Source: Polyangia bacterium | GTDB lineage: Bacteria > Myxococcota_A > Polyangia > Nannocystales > Nannocystaceae | NCBI GenBank assembly: GCA_030429545.1 | Contig: JAUIFF010000002.1 | Coordinates: forward strand, 62,001-126,000 | Direction of reading: 5' to 3' | DNA length: 64,000 bases | Shown here: positions 1 to 8,732 of the stretch, in pieces | Layout: each line of letters starts with the position of its first letter | How positions within the stretch are numbered: position 1 is the first letter of the stretch | Notes under the pieces: model-generated | What the model saw: the letters and a program-made list of their open reading frames with translations, nothing else | The model's database searches: none | What the model was told of the DNA's origin: nothing | Translations under genes and position numbers: made by a program

Positions 1-404
1 AACGCTGTCGGCTGATAGGGTTTTTGCTGCTACCAGGTTTGCTGATGGCCTGTAACGAAGACAGCACTGGAAGCACCGAAACGACGGCCGCGAGCAGTAC
101 AGTTGGCGAAACGTCCGGGGGCGAGACATCGTCGACAGCTGGCGAAACAGGGACCGAGGGCGTCGACATGTGTCAGGGCGAACAGCACTCCGAATATCGA
201 GATGCATTGTGTCCGGAGACGTACTGCTTATACGCTCCGCCAAACCTACGACCTTCCAGTCTTAAAGATTGTGCGGCGGCTGGCTATGGGCCTGTGGGCA
301 GTGGCGAGTGTGCCTGTGTTCCCGATGTTTATAACTGTCTGAGTACCGACGGTGGCCCGGACCAATTTTACTGCTGCTGCCCGCGCCCCGAGTCGAACGA
401 GTGA
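1..404 (+). CDS. Cys-rich lipoprotein, 5' end outside window
   Basis: The reading frame is open to the left edge of the window, so the true start is probably outside. A TTG at 24 could serve as a start, but it would leave almost no positively charged n-region. A hydrophobic stretch ends in the lipobox-like LLMAC, followed by about 35 residues rich in Ser, Thr, Gly and Glu. The last ~75 residues carry about ten cysteines, including a CCC triplet near the C-terminus, which suggests a small disulfide-stabilised domain outside the cytoplasm. I do not recognise the domain. The acidic Ser/Thr linker behind the lipid cysteine is the same design as several other lipoproteins in this window. The function is unknown. 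Confidence 0.6.
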   Translation, partial: RCRLIGFLLLPGLLMACNEDSTGSTETTAASSTVGETSGGETSSTAGETGTEGVDMCQGEQHSEYRDALCPETYCLYAPPNLRPSSLKDCAAAGYGPVGSGECACVPDVYNCLSTDGGPDQFYCCCPRPESNE

Positions 405-470
405 ACCGAGGGACCAAAACCGTCAACGGAGACAGTGCCCGGCGTGGTACCGTCGTTGGCGAGTTTGCCC

Positions 471-1442
471 ATGGATCGAAGCTTTTGGACCCTCGGAAGT
501 TGTCTACTTGCCTGCCTGCTCGCCTGCGGCACCACACCCGAATCGACAGACGGCTCGACCTCTGGTGCATCGACAACGGCTGGGCCGACCGAGACCGAGA
601 CCGGCACCGAGACCACTACTGAGACCACTGGCGACCCGGGTGTGTTAGCCCCTCCCGGTGAGTTTTTAATGTTGACATACAACGTTGCCGGGCTTCCCCA
701 GGGCATTTCGAGCTCCAACCCCGAGGTCAACATCCCACAGATTTCCCCGCTGCTCAACGCCTACGACCTGGTGCTCGCCCAGGAGGATTTTTATTACCAC
801 GCCGAGCTTTCGGCCGATGTTACGCATCCCTACCAAACTGCGCCCTACATGGACCCGCCCGACATTGTCGATTTGGGCGATGGCCTCAACCGGTTTTCGC
901 AGTTTCCCATGGATGGCCACGAGCGCGCGGCCTGGTACGATTGCAACGGCGGGATTTCGGACTGTGCCAGCGACTGTTTGGCGACCAAGGGCTGGAGCTT
1001 TGCACGTACAACGATCGATGCCAACGAGGTCGAAAACGGGGTGCCGGTCGAGATCGATATTTACAACCTCCACATGGAGGCCGGCGGTTGCGACAAGGAT
1101 GTCGAGATTCGCCTGCAATCGGCCCACGACCTCGTCGCCGAGATCAACCAGCGCTCCGAGGGGCGGGCGGTGATCGTGGCTGGCGACTTTAACCTGCGGG
1201 AGACCGACCCCGAGGATGTCGAGCCGCTGATGGTGTTTTTGGGCGGGGCCAAGCTCTACGACAGCTGCACGGAACTCGATTGTGGCGACCTTCGTATCGA
1301 CAAGGTGATGTACCGCAGTGGCGAGAACGTAGAGCTTGAGCCGCTTTTGTGGGAAGTCCCGCCGGAGTTTGTCGATTTGGATGGCGCGGACCTGTCCGAC
1401 CACAAACCGGTCGCAGTTTCGTTTGCATACACACCGAAGTAG
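471..1442 (+). CDS. Endonuclease/exonuclease/phosphatase-fold lipoprotein
   Basis: This is a predicted lipoprotein with a C-terminal endonuclease/exonuclease/phosphatase (DNase I-like) domain. The start is placed at the ATG at 471 rather than the GTG at 435, because it begins directly with a short charged n-region and a hydrophobic stretch ending in LLAC (lipid Cys at residue 19). A Ser/Thr/Glu linker follows to about residue 60. Family motifs occur in order: TYNVAG, a Gln-Glu in LAQED (metal-binding Glu), YNLHMEAGG, GDFN and a final SDHKPV with the catalytic Asp-His pair. The TYNVAGLP opening resembles bacterial sphingomyelinase/phospholipase C members more than nucleases, so a phosphodiesterase acting on lipid or nucleotide outside the cell is likely. 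The substrate is unknown. A related protein is encoded at 2781-3671. Confidence 0.8.
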   Translation: MDRSFWTLGSCLLACLLACGTTPESTDGSTSGASTTAGPTETETGTETTTETTGDPGVLAPPGEFLMLTYNVAGLPQGISSSNPEVNIPQISPLLNAYDLVLAQEDFYYHAELSADVTHPYQTAPYMDPPDIVDLGDGLNRFSQFPMDGHERAAWYDCNGGISDCASDCLATKGWSFARTTIDANEVENGVPVEIDIYNLHMEAGGCDKDVEIRLQSAHDLVAEINQRSEGRAVIVAGDFNLRETDPEDVEPLMVFLGGAKLYDSCTELDCGDLRIDKVMYRSGENVELEPLLWEVPPEFVDLDGADLSDHKPVAVSFAYTPK

Positions 1443-1515
1443 CCACCGAAGTAACCGCTACCTAGTCACCGAAGTAGTCACCGAAGTAGCCACCCGAAGT
1501 AGCCACTTCAGTAGT
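1432..1515. repeat. Imperfect 12-bp tandem repeat across a stop codon
   Basis: Units close to CACCGAAGTAGC recur at 1432, 1444, 1467, 1479 and 1491 (the last with an extra C), with a decayed unit at 1504. The first unit contains the last codons and the TAG stop of the upstream gene. Further CGAAGTA words follow to about 1525. Confidence 0.75.
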
Positions 1516-1610
1516 AGCCGAAGTAAAGCCACGTAGGTAACGGCTACGTACCGACCTTCTCCATGGCCCGGGGCCTGGCACCGGGGCCTTCGGGTTTGGG
1601 CCCGGAATAT

Positions 1611-1643
1611 AAAAAAACGCCCACCCCGACGGGCAGGCGTTTT
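1611..1643. terminator. Bidirectional rho-independent terminator
   Basis: A run of A (AAAAAAACGCC) is followed by a GC stem and GGCGTTTT, so the outer eight base pairs are AAAACGCC with GGCGTTTT. It lies between the convergent genes ending at 1442 (plus) and 1660 (minus) and has a T-tract in both directions. Confidence 0.75.
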
Positions 1644-1659
1644 GTTGTGCACACACGGC

Positions 1660-2649
1660 TTATTGTGGCGAGATACAGGCGCCGACGTGCTCGAGGCCGG
1701 GGATTTCGTTGCCGGGCTCGTACCACGGCACGCAATCGACTTCGCCGCCACCTAGGTCGTGCATGGCGTTGCCGTAGGCGTCGATGCAGGTTTGCTGGGG
1801 GTCGGGGTCTTCGAGGCTACAAAACGGTGCACAGCAGCCGACGCCGCCAATGCAGTTGGGGACCAGGGTTGCGTCCTCACAGTAGTTGCCGAGTTTGCAG
1901 ACGTTGATGAACTCGCACGGCTGGCCGGCGAACCCACCGTCTTCGGGGCTGGCATCAAAGTCGCAAATAAAGCCGCCTTCGCTGCCCGGGAAGCAGATGT
2001 CCTCGCTGTCGCAGTTGGGCGCGGTCGGGTCGCACGATTGCAGACACAGGGCCAACACACCCTCGTTGGAGATATCGCAGGTCTGTCCTTCGGAGCAGCT
2101 TGGTGGCTCGCCGGAACACATCTCGAGGCACTTGCCCACACCCTCGGCGTCGAGGAACCAGCACAGGGTGCCGACGTCGCAATCATCGATACCGGTAAGG
2201 GCTCCGCCTTCGTACGCACAATCATCGCCGGGCTGCCCGGGGTTGTCGACCACGTCGACACACTTGGCGGCGTTCCACGAGCTGCCGCCGTCGTTGGCGT
2301 AGGGCATGCACTTTTGTCCGTCGGGACAGTCCTGCATGGTCACGCTACAGCTACCGACCTCTTCCATATCGGGCTCGACCAAAAACGGACCGGTGTCAGT
2401 GTCGGTGGTGGTTGTGGTCGGATCGTTGGTGGTGCCGTTGGTTGTGTCAGTCGTCGTCGGTGCGTCGGTCGTCGAACCCGTGGTGGTCGGATTGTCGGTC
2501 GTCGGCCCAGCCGAGGTGCCACTCGATGTCGAGTTATCGCCGGTAGCACTGTCTGTGTCTCCGGGGTCCTCCTTGCCGCACCCGACTGGGGAGAAGACCA
2601 AAGCGGACGTCAGAAGAATGAACAAAGATTGTTTTGTCGCTTTTAGCAT
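1660..2649 (-). CDS. Cys-rich lipoprotein with long Thr-rich linker
   Basis: The protein has 329 residues. A signal peptide ends in SPVGC, placing the lipid cysteine at residue 24. Residues ~30-90 are almost only Ser, Thr, Asp, Gly and Pro, a flexible surface linker. The remaining ~240 residues carry more than twenty cysteines in short patterns such as CxxGxxC, where small disulfide-rich modules are likely (for example GQKCMPY, GQTCDIS and GNYCED, each preceded by another Cys about six residues upstream). This is a lipoprotein style very common in Nannocystaceae genomes. I do not recognise an enzymatic domain, so a structural or binding role on the outer membrane is the most that can be inferred. 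The gene is monocistronic, with a strong terminator just past its stop. Confidence 0.85.
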   Translation of the reverse strand: MLKATKQSLFILLTSALVFSPVGCGKEDPGDTDSATGDNSTSSGTSAGPTTDNPTTTGSTTDAPTTTDTTNGTTNDPTTTTTDTDTGPFLVEPDMEEVGSCSVTMQDCPDGQKCMPYANDGGSSWNAAKCVDVVDNPGQPGDDCAYEGGALTGIDDCDVGTLCWFLDAEGVGKCLEMCSGEPPSCSEGQTCDISNEGVLALCLQSCDPTAPNCDSEDICFPGSEGGFICDFDASPEDGGFAGQPCEFINVCKLGNYCEDATLVPNCIGGVGCCAPFCSLEDPDPQQTCIDAYGNAMHDLGGGEVDCVPWYEPGNEIPGLEHVGACISPQ

Positions 2650-2780
2650 TTTCTAAGCCTTTGGTTGGTTTCATCGGTCCGTTGATCCGAGACCAGGATC
2701 GACTGAAGCATACTTTGGCGCATCTTCGCAATCGCGAACTCCGCCAGAGTTGGATTTCCACGCATTTTTGCGGGCCGTTG

Positions 2781-3671
2781 TCACAGACCTAGCTCGAATT
2801 CGGCTCGTAGTGCCGCGTGGTCGGAATTGGCCAGCCCACGCCCGTCGCGGTGAACCGATGCGGTACCGACCACAAATCGCCCGGCACCACCCGTCGCTTG
2901 ATAGATGTGGTCGATCGCGCGGTAACTGCCGCCAAACACAATTGTGCCAGCATCGGCGCCGAGTTCGGCCGTCACCCGGTTGAGCGCATCGCCAGCTTCG
3001 AGGGTCTCGAGCGCCGCCGACCCGGGTGTGTCGTTGAGGTCTCCGGCCAGCAAAATCACAGCACTTGGGTATTGCTCAACCCGCTCGAGCACCAACTCGT
3101 GGGCGCCGGTAGCCTCGGCCAAGCGCTGTTCGGGATCGTCGTCGTACTTCGACTTAAAGTGGGCATTAAACACAATGATGCGCTGGCCATCGAGGTCGAG
3201 GTGGGTCTCTAGCAGGGCGCGCTTGAAGTAGGTGATCACACCCGAGGTTGTCGTCAGAGGTCGGTCGAGGTGGGTGTGAACTTCGAGCAGCTCGCCGCGG
3301 GCAAAGGTTGCGACATCGATCGAGGCTGGCGGCCCGGTCTCTCCGATGATGGCAATCGGGTAGAGGTCGTCGAGCCGTGTGTGGAGGGCGTCGAGGGCAA
3401 CTTGGTTTTCGACCTCTTGCAGGGTGACAACATCGGCATTGAGGTTGCGGATGGCGGCCGCGAGCTCGTCGGCATGGGCCGCAAACTGGGCCTCGGTGGG
3501 ATTGCGCTCAAAGTCGTCCTGGCCGTTGCACGACACCGAGTGGCAGACCGTGTCGAACAGCATTTGTACGTTAAACGTGGCGATCGCCAGCCGCGGGCCG
3601 TCGGGGGCCGGCGGGGCACAGCTGACCAGAGCGATCAGGATGGCTGCAATGGGTGGTCGACGCGACAACAC
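2781..3671 (-). CDS. Endonuclease/exonuclease/phosphatase-fold lipoprotein, second copy type
   Basis: This predicted lipoprotein of the DNase I-like fold has 296 residues from the chosen GTG start at 3671. That start gives MLSRRPP followed by a hydrophobic run ending in LVSC; the upstream TTG at 3707 would add a non-signal-like tail. Motifs seen in order are ATFNVQ, LQEVEN (metal-binding Glu), an Asn-Ala-His in VFNAHFK, GDLNDTP and NSDHAA (catalytic Asp-His). Unlike the protein at 471-1442 it lacks the long Ser/Thr linker, and its core is closer to secreted nucleases or phosphodiesterases of the family. Two such enzymes within 3 kb suggest extracellular phosphoester scavenging, but the substrates cannot be read from sequence. 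Confidence 0.82.
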   Translation of the reverse strand: MLSRRPPIAAILIALVSCAPPAPDGPRLAIATFNVQMLFDTVCHSVSCNGQDDFERNPTEAQFAAHADELAAAIRNLNADVVTLQEVENQVALDALHTRLDDLYPIAIIGETGPPASIDVATFARGELLEVHTHLDRPLTTTSGVITYFKRALLETHLDLDGQRIIVFNAHFKSKYDDDPEQRLAEATGAHELVLERVEQYPSAVILLAGDLNDTPGSAALETLEAGDALNRVTAELGADAGTIVFGGSYRAIDHIYQATGGAGRFVVGTASVHRDGRGLANSDHAALRAEFELGL

Positions 3672-3762
3672 GGGGCGCTCTGGCAATATGTACCGGAGGC
3701 CAGGCAAACTTGCACGGGATGACGGCTCGGGTTAGCGCACCGAGCCTCGACCCGAGCGGTCA

Positions 3763-4896
3763 CTATTTGGCCGGGGTGTCGCCGATGCCGGCGACTTTTT
3801 GGTCGCCGATGACTTCGAGCTTACCTGTACATGCAAGCGACTCTAAAAACGCGACTAGGTCCTTGATCTGCGCGTCGGTGAGCTTGAGGTCTTGGAGCTT
3901 GTCGTCGAGGCCGGGGACTTTTTTGTCGCCACCGCTGGCCATGTAGCGGACTGCCTGTTCGAGGCTGTCGACACTGCCGTCGTGGAAGTAGGGCGCGGTG
4001 TTGCTGACATTGCGCAGGGTTGGCGTGCGGAACTTGTAGTTGTCGGCCGGGTCGTTGGTGATCTTGCCGCGGCCGATGTCGCCCTCGCCGGGTTTTTTGG
4101 GTACCGCAATACCGACGTTGTGAAACTCGCCATCGCTGAAGTTGTCGCCGCTGTGGCAGGTGGCACATCCGCGGTCCCGGAAAATCTCCCAACCGCGTTG
4201 GGCCGCACCTTCGAGCTTGCCGGTGTCATAGGCGGTGTCGCCACACAGCAAGGTGCGCTCATAGGCCGAGACAACTTGGGCGACCTGTATGGGGGTGACC
4301 TTGTCGCCCTCGCCTAAGTTGAAGATCTTGGTGAACGCTGGGCGGTACTCGGGCATGTCCCCGACCTCGGCGGCTTTTTTGTCGAGGTTGTCGGCGCCAA
4401 CGCCCATGTTGCCGCCCTTCCACGCGCCCAGCATCTGCTTTTCGAGACCTGCCCCGCGCCCGTCCCAGTACAGCTGTTTGTGGTAGGCGACGTTCCAGAT
4501 CGTCGGGGTGTTGCGGGTGAGGGGTTTGTCGCCGGCACCCAGGGCAGTGGCCCGCCCGTCGGCGTTGCCGAGCTCGTTTTGGTGACAGCTGTAACAGCTG
4601 CGAGAACCATCGCCAGACAGCCGCTTGTCGAAAAACAATTTGTGGCCCAGGGCAACCTTGTCGGCGGTCATGGGGTTGTCACTGGGGACCTCGGGGGCCT
4701 TGAGGCCGGCCGGAAGTTTCCACGACCAAGTCGGGGGTGGGGCGACTTTTTTGGCCGGCTTGGGGGTGTCTTTTTTGACCTTGGCCGTGCCGTCCTTGAC
4801 CGGTGGCTCCTGGCCGGCGTGATCTCCCGGGCCGCAGGCGGTCGTTGTGACGGCGAATGCACACAGGAGGAGGCAGATTTTGCGAGGAGCCGGCAT
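3763..4896 (-). CDS. Di-heme cytochrome c peroxidase / MauG-family lipoprotein
   Basis: The protein has 377 residues from the ATG at 4896. The frame is open further upstream, but only this Met is followed by a signal peptide, ending in TTTAC with the lipid Cys at residue 21. A Lys/Pro linker follows. Two c-type heme motifs are visible, CYSCH at residues 101-105 and CATCH near residue 250, with the family context LFFDKRLSGDGSRSC before the first. Bacterial di-heme peroxidases reduce hydrogen peroxide with electrons from small cytochromes, while MauG relatives oxidise protein side chains; which applies here is not decidable by eye. Lipid anchoring places it in the periplasm or on the outer membrane. 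The gene is divergent from the membrane protein at 5051. Confidence 0.9.
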   Translation of the reverse strand: MPAPRKICLLLCAFAVTTTACGPGDHAGQEPPVKDGTAKVKKDTPKPAKKVAPPPTWSWKLPAGLKAPEVPSDNPMTADKVALGHKLFFDKRLSGDGSRSCYSCHQNELGNADGRATALGAGDKPLTRNTPTIWNVAYHKQLYWDGRGAGLEKQMLGAWKGGNMGVGADNLDKKAAEVGDMPEYRPAFTKIFNLGEGDKVTPIQVAQVVSAYERTLLCGDTAYDTGKLEGAAQRGWEIFRDRGCATCHSGDNFSDGEFHNVGIAVPKKPGEGDIGRGKITNDPADNYKFRTPTLRNVSNTAPYFHDGSVDSLEQAVRYMASGGDKKVPGLDDKLQDLKLTDAQIKDLVAFLESLACTGKLEVIGDQKVAGIGDTPAK

Positions 4897-5050
4897 GTCG
4901 GTGACCCTACACGAAACCTCGCTCGTGCGCCTCCTTGTTGGTGTTTGTGCATCCTCTCGATGGTTCGTACGGAGAGTCGAGCAGTATTTGCGAACGCCTG
5001 CGTGGCCATCGCTGGCGGCCGCCCACGCGGGGTTTCTCAGCGGGTGAGGG

Positions 5051-7204
5051 TTGGCTGGGCACGCCAGCCTGATAAGCTCCGGCACCTTGACCGCGACCGA
5101 TCACACCGGCGCTGCCAAAGCTGCATTGCTCACCGGAGTTGCGGTGTCCCTGGTGACCGCCTGCGTGACGGTTCCCGGACTGCTCGACACGGGCCTGTGG
5201 ACACACCTCGAGTTCGACGCCTACTACCGGGTGCAGGCCATGCTCGGCGAGCCGGTGAGTCGGGTGTTGCGGGGGCCAACATTTCCGACGTGGTTGCAGG
5301 CCCAATGCGTGCTTGCAACGGATGTCGTCGAGTCGATCCGGATCCCCCAGGCCGTCGCGGCCTGCCTGACCGCGGGTTTTGCGGCCGCCATCACGCGGTT
5401 GCGGGGACACCCGTTGGTGCATGCGCTGTTGGTCGCCGGGTTTGTCGTTGGACTGCCGATTTTCGCCGCCAGCGCACGCTTGGCCGCCGGTCACGCAGTT
5501 GGCGAAGCGTTTGCCACGATGGCGGTATTGCTCGGTGTGATCGGGTCGCGATCCAAACGTCTATGGGCGTGGCTTGTCCCGGTCGGAATTGCCGTTTTCG
5601 GGGCAAGTGCTTCCATGGGAATCGTGCTCGGCGGAGTCTTGCCACTTGCGGCTGTAGGCTTTGTGGTGACGGATCGCTGGCCACGGCGGTTGGTGTGGGG
5701 GGGCGCAGGTGTATTGGCAGCTGCCGCCGGTTACCTGATGTACCACCAGGGCAATGGCTATATCCCATTGCTGGCGGCTGCCAAGGACTTTGGGTTTCTC
5801 GAGTCTGAGCTCCACCACAACACCACAGCCGGGCTTGCCGATTTTGGCTATCAAATGTTTCCGTGGTTGCCATTGGCAGTTGCCGGTCTGCTGTTCCCCG
5901 GCCGCGATCGCTGGCCGGCACAGTGGCTCCTTGCTGGCCTCGGCATCTGCTGCGGGTGGTCGCTGGTGTATGGCCGCACTGCGTTGCCGCTATCGGTGCC
6001 GACCGCAATGCTCTGTGCGTCTGGGGTGTTGGCGATCCTCCGGCACCGGTCACCCCATGTTCGCCGGTTGGCACTGGTGACGGCCGTCGGTGGATTGTTG
6101 ATCATGGGCAAGGACGGCAGTCGAACCCCCCGTGTGGTCGGCGATCCGCTCGGGCAAAAAAACGCCCACCGCTATCCCGACGCCGAGCTGGATGCCGCGG
6201 CCAAGCTCTCGCGCTTGAGCAAAGTCGCCGGGCTGTGCTTGGTGCTGGTGTTTGCGTTGGGGGGCCGTGGGCAAAGCGACCGCGAAACCCGTTGGGAACG
6301 CTTGCAGGCCAGGTTTTGGTGGGGTCCGTTTGCGATCGCCGGCGGCATGCTGCTGCACCAAGCCTACCGCGTCCACTATGACCTGATCGCGGCGATGGGG
6401 TCCCATGCCTCGCCCCGCAAGCCGCTGCAAGTGCACGCCTCATGGGCCCGATCCGGGGCCTTGCCCGAAGCCTTGGCAACCCCGCTCGACGACCCTGGCG
6501 TGGCGCTCTACGGCCCGCCAAAGCGCCACAAGCTTCGCGGTCGCCTCGACACCAATCGCTGGCTTTCGGGGCCCGATCCCGCGGTCGCGTTGATTCCCCG
6601 CAGCGACCTTCCGCACCTCGTGCAACAGCATCGGGCCGCCGACTTCCCGCTGTTTGTGCTCGACCACTCGCATTTTCACCTGGCCCTGGTCAGCAACCGC
6701 TTACCCACCGGCGCGGTCGACCAAAATCCGCTGGCCGAGGTCGTGATGGACGAGCCTCCCGCACTCGCGCACACAACGTTGGTGCGGTTTGAAGATGCCC
6801 TCGAGCTCGTCGGTTGGGAGATCGAGGGACCGGTGGTTCGCGGTCGGCCGTTCACCATCGTGTTGGCGCTACGGGCCCTCAAACAACTGCCGCAGCACAC
6901 CGAGATTTACACCCGGTTGCAGGAGGGGCGGCTGTCGCGGATCAACTATTTGCCGGTACCGATCACCGGCAAGCAATACCCGCCCAACCTGTGGCGTCCC
7001 GGCGACATCATCGTCCATCGGCAAACTCTCGACGCACCCACCTTAGAGATCGTGACGGGTGAGCACGATGTGGTCGTCGCCCTGCGTCGCAGCAAAACCA
7101 GCAACTTTCGCATCTCCCACCCCGAGCAGCGCGAGACCGACGACGTCACGATTCTCGACGGCGGGCGTCATTTTGCCAGCGTCGGTAAGGTGATGGTCTG
7201 GTAG
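5051..7204 (+). CDS. Polytopic membrane protein, possibly glycosyltransferase-C fold
   Basis: The protein has 717 residues. A TGA stop lies in frame four nucleotides before the TTG at 5051, and the first in-frame ATG is at about codon 64, so a TTG start is the best reading. The first ~430 residues contain about ten hydrophobic segments. The first extracytoplasmic loop carries HLEFDAYYRV, a position where PMT/ArnT-like lipid-dependent glycosyltransferases have their acidic catalytic motif. The C-terminal ~280 residues form a soluble domain rich in His and Pro, with no recognised family. The evidence for glycosyl transfer is weak and rests on topology and one acidic loop. xseA starts 42 bp downstream on the same strand. 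Confidence 0.6.
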   Translation: MAGHASLISSGTLTATDHTGAAKAALLTGVAVSLVTACVTVPGLLDTGLWTHLEFDAYYRVQAMLGEPVSRVLRGPTFPTWLQAQCVLATDVVESIRIPQAVAACLTAGFAAAITRLRGHPLVHALLVAGFVVGLPIFAASARLAAGHAVGEAFATMAVLLGVIGSRSKRLWAWLVPVGIAVFGASASMGIVLGGVLPLAAVGFVVTDRWPRRLVWGGAGVLAAAAGYLMYHQGNGYIPLLAAAKDFGFLESELHHNTTAGLADFGYQMFPWLPLAVAGLLFPGRDRWPAQWLLAGLGICCGWSLVYGRTALPLSVPTAMLCASGVLAILRHRSPHVRRLALVTAVGGLLIMGKDGSRTPRVVGDPLGQKNAHRYPDAELDAAAKLSRLSKVAGLCLVLVFALGGRGQSDRETRWERLQARFWWGPFAIAGGMLLHQAYRVHYDLIAAMGSHASPRKPLQVHASWARSGALPEALATPLDDPGVALYGPPKRHKLRGRLDTNRWLSGPDPAVALIPRSDLPHLVQQHRAADFPLFVLDHSHFHLALVSNRLPTGAVDQNPLAEVVMDEPPALAHTTLVRFEDALELVGWEIEGPVVRGRPFTIVLALRALKQLPQHTEIYTRLQEGRLSRINYLPVPITGKQYPPNLWRPGDIIVHRQTLDAPTLEIVTGEHDVVVALRRSKTSNFRISHPEQRETDDVTILDGGRHFASVGKVMVW

Positions 7205-7246
7205 CCGGGCGGCCGCAGCTCGAGGTGGTCGTGGTACAAGCCGGCG

Positions 7247-8710
7247 ATGAACCAGCGGACGCTTCGCTACGGCCCGCGGCGCGGCGGCTCTGGCCCGGCC
7301 GGCCCGCGGGTGTACTCGGTCAGTCAAGTGGTTCGCGGGGCCAACCGTTGCCTCGAGCAAAACTTTCCCGGCCTCCATGTTGAAGGAGAGGTCACCAACC
7401 TGCGGATCGTCGGGTCGGGGCACGCCTACTTCACGCTCAAAGACGATCACGCGAGCCTGCCGGTGGCGATGTGGCGCTCGACCCTTCAGCGCCTTCGCTT
7501 CCGTTTGCGCGATGGGCAAAAACTCCATGTCGTCGGTCGGCTCGGGATCTACCCGGCCCAGGGCAAGTTTCAGATGTACGCCGACCGGGCCGAAGAAGCC
7601 GGGCTCGGGCATCTCATGCGCCAGTTCGAGGAGCTCAAGGCCAAGTTGCGGGCCGAGGGATTGTTTGCCCCCGAGCGCAAGCGGGAGTTGCCGCTGTGGC
7701 CCCGGCGAATCGGGGTGGTGACCTCGGCCACCGGGGCGGCGATCCACGATGTCCTCAAGGTCACCCGCAGGCGTTGCCCCTCGCGGATTTTACTGTCGCC
7801 GGCCCTGGTCCAGGGCGACGCGGCCCCGGCCAGCCTGCGCCAGGCATTTGTGCGTCTACAACAATATCCCGAGATCGATGTCATCATCATCGGGCGCGGC
7901 GGGGGAGCGGCCGAGGACCTGTGGGCGTTTAACGATGAACAGCTCGCGCGCCTGATTGCCGAATGCCCCATACCCGTGGTTTCGGCCGTCGGCCACGAGG
8001 TCGATGTCACGATCTGCGACCTGGTCGCCGATGTTCGGGCCGCGACCCCTTCGCACGCGGCCGAGTTGGTCGCCCCGGACCTCGCCGGGTGGGTCGAACA
8101 CCTGCGTGAAAGCAAACGCCGGCTGGCACTGGCGACCCGGCGGATCGTGCTCGACGAGCGCAGTCGGTTTGACCTCACCGGGCATCGCCTGGCGGCTGCA
8201 GGGCGTCACCTCCACACCGGCCCCGGCCGTCGCCTGCTCGCGCTCAAGGAACGCTTGTATGCGCAACATCCCCGGCGCAAACTCGCCGGCGACCGCAAAC
8301 GCCTAGGCGAGTTGCAGGCCAGGCTGCAAGCCCGGCATCCGCGGCAGCTTCTGGCCGCCGCGCAAAAACAACTGACTGAGCTTCACAACCGCCTGAACGA
8401 CCACCACCCCCGCCATCGGGTGGCCGAGGCGCGGGCCCGCTTGCACGAGCACCAGGCGGCTTTGCAACACCTCGGCCAAAACCTCACCCTGACCTCGCGG
8501 CAGCGGCTTGGCCAGGCCGTCAGTGCCCTCGATGCCCTCAGTCCACTCGCGGTGCTCGAGCGAGGTTATGCGCTGACAACCGCAAAAGACGGGCGGGCGG
8601 TTCGCGATGCCGGCGAGGTTCGGCGCGGCGACACTGTCGAAGTTCGCCTCCACCGCGGCAAGCTGCGGGCACAGGTCACCGAGGTCGTACTCGCCAAACC
8701 AGAATCTTGA
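7247..8710 (+). CDS. xseA: Exodeoxyribonuclease VII large subunit
   Basis: XseA is the large subunit of the exonuclease that degrades single-stranded DNA to oligonucleotides. At 487 residues it has near-family length. Residues ~20-120 form the N-terminal OB-fold (YSVSQVVRGANRCLE, VEGEVTNLR). The catalytic domain follows with the conserved IGVVTSATGAAIHDVL, IIIGRGGGAAEDLWAFN and SAVGHEVDVTICD blocks. Residues ~280-430 form a long helical region with repeats built around HPRxxL and RL, matching the coiled coil of this subunit. No xseB (small subunit) is visible in the window, although the two are often adjacent. The gene follows the membrane protein at 5051 closely and may share its transcript. 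Confidence 0.97.
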   Translation: MNQRTLRYGPRRGGSGPAGPRVYSVSQVVRGANRCLEQNFPGLHVEGEVTNLRIVGSGHAYFTLKDDHASLPVAMWRSTLQRLRFRLRDGQKLHVVGRLGIYPAQGKFQMYADRAEEAGLGHLMRQFEELKAKLRAEGLFAPERKRELPLWPRRIGVVTSATGAAIHDVLKVTRRRCPSRILLSPALVQGDAAPASLRQAFVRLQQYPEIDVIIIGRGGGAAEDLWAFNDEQLARLIAECPIPVVSAVGHEVDVTICDLVADVRAATPSHAAELVAPDLAGWVEHLRESKRRLALATRRIVLDERSRFDLTGHRLAAAGRHLHTGPGRRLLALKERLYAQHPRRKLAGDRKRLGELQARLQARHPRQLLAAAQKQLTELHNRLNDHHPRHRVAEARARLHEHQAALQHLGQNLTLTSRQRLGQAVSALDALSPLAVLERGYALTTAKDGRAVRDAGEVRRGDTVEVRLHRGKLRAQVTEVVLAKPES

Positions 8711-8732
8711 ATCGACACAGTTTAGCCGGCCA

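Noticed and set aside
1759..2646. 295-codon plus-strand frame
   Set aside because: It is antisense to a lipoprotein gene with signal peptide and Cys pattern; a shadow of GC-rich codon bias.
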